A stretch of 6,293 nt of DNA from Methyloprofundus sp. (GTDB taxonomy: Bacteria > Pseudomonadota > Gammaproteobacteria > Methylococcales > Methylomonadaceae). Where the stretch lies: the NCBI GenBank assembly GCA_013138555.1, contig WTCN01000104.1, positions 1 through 6,293 of the forward strand. Reading direction: 5' to 3'. The notes below the pieces were generated by a model. It saw only the letters and a program-made list of their open reading frames with translations. It ran no database searches and had not been told where the DNA came from. The translations under genes and the position numbers were made by a program. Positions 4,407 through 6,293 of this stretch are shown here, in pieces (within the stretch, counting starts at the first letter, position 1; each line of letters opens with the position of its first letter).

Positions 4407-6293
4407 TTATTTCTTACCAAAAATCCACTTAACATGCTCAAGCATATCATTCAGCGAGTTTTCTTTAATGGTTTGTAGCAGTTCATCGACTTTAAATGCA
4501 TGATGTCTTTCATACACAACGCCGACTTGCTCTGCATCTGCCAGACCTGTTTCACGGGCATGATCAACAAAGCCATCATTTTTCCAGAAAAATGCACCTG
4601 GCATCGTGGTTGGAATCACTAAGACAAAAAATAATGAACGCCCAAAGGCCGCCATAACCATAAGGGTGATTGCCAGTAGGCTAGCTATCATTAAGCCTAA
4701 GAAACCCGATAAGCCCGTCATTATAATGGCACCGGCAAGCACTAGGCTAATAGCCAATAAAGCATTGCGCAGTAAATAGGATTTTCCATATTGCGTTGTT
4801 TGGCGGTAATAAGAGGCAGCACCTTCATTATTAATCGTCTGCATATCACGGGCATGGATAATATGTCCAATCGCTTCGATAGCTAACCCGGCTGTCATTA
4901 TCATTGCAAGCGAGGGAATCAGTTCAGTTAATGCCGATAAAGGTAAAACAATCATACTGACCGCAGCAATGATCAGCGCACCTAAACTTAGCATAGAGCC
5001 TAAAAAGGCCGTGCCCGTTTGTAAATGATCCCAGAATGGACGGGCAGGGATACGGTATAGCTTATACATAAAGTATAAACCGATAGGTCCGCTGATAACG
5101 GCTAAATAAGCAAAAGCAGTCGCAAAGAAGTCGATAAAGGCATTATCAAACAGGGCAAAAAAAGCATACCCCAGCAAGCCAGTATAAAACATCGAAACGC
5201 CTGCAATTTCACGGCTAACAGGTGATAGGCGCAGATTGTTAAAGCCACGATAGAAACGGTGGGGTTTACCCAGATGCATATTCAGTTTGTACAGGCCAAT
5301 GGTGCTCAGTACAAAAATAGTCGCGACCAAAGTCATATGCAGTGAGTATTCCTGTAACAAGCTAAAGCCCTCAAGGCCAAACGCAGGGCCTAGGATCAAC
5401 ATTAAAAATGCGCCGACTGTCGCTTGGGTAAACAGGGTGAAAATGACATGTGCACTTTCATGGCTGGTTAAAAGCTGGCGCAGATTCCAGTGTTTTTCCT
5501 GCCCCATTTTTTCATCAACAACCGGTTTGTATTTGCTTTCATTATCATCTTTATGATATTTCACTGGCATGGAATCAGGGCGCGTCATTTCGCGATGATT
5601 CTGTTTCTTTTGCTGAAAACGGATATTAGGCTGGGTAATATCGGTGGTTGGGAAACCAGGAATTTCAGTGATCGCCTGATCTCGGTTTTCGGGAATATTT
5701 TCCACTACACCAAAATCCAGCGCATTACCCAGGCAAGCACTCACACAAGAAGGCTTTAAGCCGACTTCCAGGCGATCAACACACATATTACATTTACTGA
5801 CTTCACCTTTAACCGGGTCGAGTTGTGGTGCATTATACGGGCAAACCCAGGTACAGTAACCACAGCCGAAACAGATATCGGGGTCTTGCAGTACCGCGCC
5901 ATATTCGGTAAATTTAGTGTAGGCACGGGTAGGGCAGCCTTTCAGGCAGACAGGATCATCGCAGTGATTACAGGCCATGGAAATATTCAGCCGTTGATAA
6001 TCAGGGTAAGTTCCCCCCTCCACATAGCCGACTGAACGGAAGGCAATATGCGCAGGATTATCATTTTTCTCGCTACAGGCCGCTTCACAGGCATGGCAGC
6101 CGATACAGTTATCGGCATTAAGAAAAAAACCATGCTGTTTATTGCGGTTAGGGTTTTCACCAATGCCGTCATCACCATTGATATTAAGGCTTTTATCCCG
6201 TCGTTGGTCACCTTCCTCGGTGAGTTCAATCTTCTGTCCGTAACGGTTTTTATCTTTTGTTTCTTTGTCCCAAAGATAAGCATATTCGGGTTC
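4407..6293 (-). CDS. Fused DmsB-type four-cluster ferredoxin and DmsC-type membrane anchor (5' end outside window)
   Basis: The frame is open from the window edge (codon 6293-6291) to TAA at 4407-4409, giving 628 visible residues. Residues 1-54 are a hydrophilic extension. A DmsB-like domain follows, with four [4Fe-4S] cysteine sets: 63/66/69/73, 108/111/116/120, 141/144/147/151, and 168/171/183/187. After a polar linker (about 195-270), a DmsC/NrfD-like anchor spans about residues 275-550 with eight hydrophobic helices and the conserved N-L-R-x-S-x-x-S-R-E motif near 353-362. A 60-residue soluble tail ends the protein. In complex iron-sulfur molybdoenzymes these two parts are normally separate subunits passing electrons between quinone and a molybdopterin catalytic subunit. 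The catalytic gene would be expected upstream, beyond 6293. Substrate (DMSO, sulfite, polysulfide or other) cannot be told from this subunit. A GTG at 6021-6023 is an in-frame valine codon, not the start, because starting there would lose the first cluster. Confidence 0.88.
   Translation of the reverse strand, partial: EPEYAYLWDKETKDKNRYGQKIELTEEGDQRRDKSLNINGDDGIGENPNRNKQHGFFLNADNCIGCHACEAACSEKNDNPAHIAFRSVGYVEGGTYPDYQRLNISMACNHCDDPVCLKGCPTRAYTKFTEYGAVLQDPDICFGCGYCTWVCPYNAPQLDPVKGEVSKCNMCVDRLEVGLKPSCVSACLGNALDFGVVENIPENRDQAITEIPGFPTTDITQPNIRFQQKKQNHREMTRPDSMPVKYHKDDNESKYKPVVDEKMGQEKHWNLRQLLTSHESAHVIFTLFTQATVGAFLMLILGPAFGLEGFSLLQEYSLHMTLVATIFVLSTIGLYKLNMHLGKPHRFYRGFNNLRLSPVSREIAGVSMFYTGLLGYAFFALFDNAFIDFFATAFAYLAVISGPIGLYFMYKLYRIPARPFWDHLQTGTAFLGSMLSLGALIIAAVSMIVLPLSALTELIPSLAMIMTAGLAIEAIGHIIHARDMQTINNEGAASYYRQTTQYGKSYLLRNALLAISLVLAGAIIMTGLSGFLGLMIASLLAITLMVMAAFGRSLFFVLVIPTTMPGAFFWKNDGFVDHARETGLADAEQVGVVYERHHAFKVDELLQTIKENSLNDMLEHVKWIFGKK

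Noticed and set aside
5987..6283. Separate 98-residue minus-strand frame at the right edge
   Set aside because: It is an out-of-frame shadow; the true frame is open through this region and carries the first Fe-S cluster of the fused protein.

Overview
The window looks like chromosomal DNA from a respiratory, AT-leaning gammaproteobacterium. A methanotroph-like or sulfur-oxidiser-like lineage is my guess, from the mix of multihaem cytochromes, a DMSO-reductase-type complex and many short dispersed palindromes. No marker here fixes the taxonomy. Coding density is high and the genes are tightly packed, often overlapping.

Positions 1-1763, plus strand: a compact redox operon. It holds the 3' end of a membrane protein with paired histidines typical of ferric-reductase-like haem b proteins, then a membrane-anchored pentahaem cytochrome c, then an 11-bp-overlapping gene for a monohaem, membrane-anchored DUF3365 (Tll0287-like) protein. 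Together they could pass electrons from the membrane to periplasmic haems and sense or relay the redox state there.

Positions 1764-1918: a convergent intergenic gap filled by a composite palindromic element. It has 9-bp terminal inverted repeats, one hairpin, and a two-hairpin three-way junction.

Positions 1919-4131, minus strand, transcribed from high to low coordinates: remnants of a VapBC toxin-antitoxin pair run into a surface-glycan pair, a GT2 glycosyltransferase and a WbpV-like NAD-dependent sugar-nucleotide epimerase/dehydratase. All junctions overlap or are 2 bp apart. vapB has lost its start codon where a palindromic repeat abuts it. vapC keeps only its first 40 or so codons and then runs into an unrelated tail that overlaps the glycosyltransferase start. 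The toxin-antitoxin pair is therefore very probably dead, and the region looks like a deletion and rearrangement scar.

Positions 4132-4406: repeats and non-coding DNA with no gene.

Positions 4407-6293, minus strand: a long open frame running off the window edge. It encodes a fusion of a DmsB-type four-cluster ferredoxin and a DmsC-type eight-helix quinone-linked membrane anchor, with an extra N-terminal segment. The catalytic molybdopterin subunit is not in the window; it would be expected upstream, beyond position 6293. The most interesting items are the cytochrome operon, the Fe-S/anchor fusion and the decayed toxin-antitoxin junction with its palindromic repeats.
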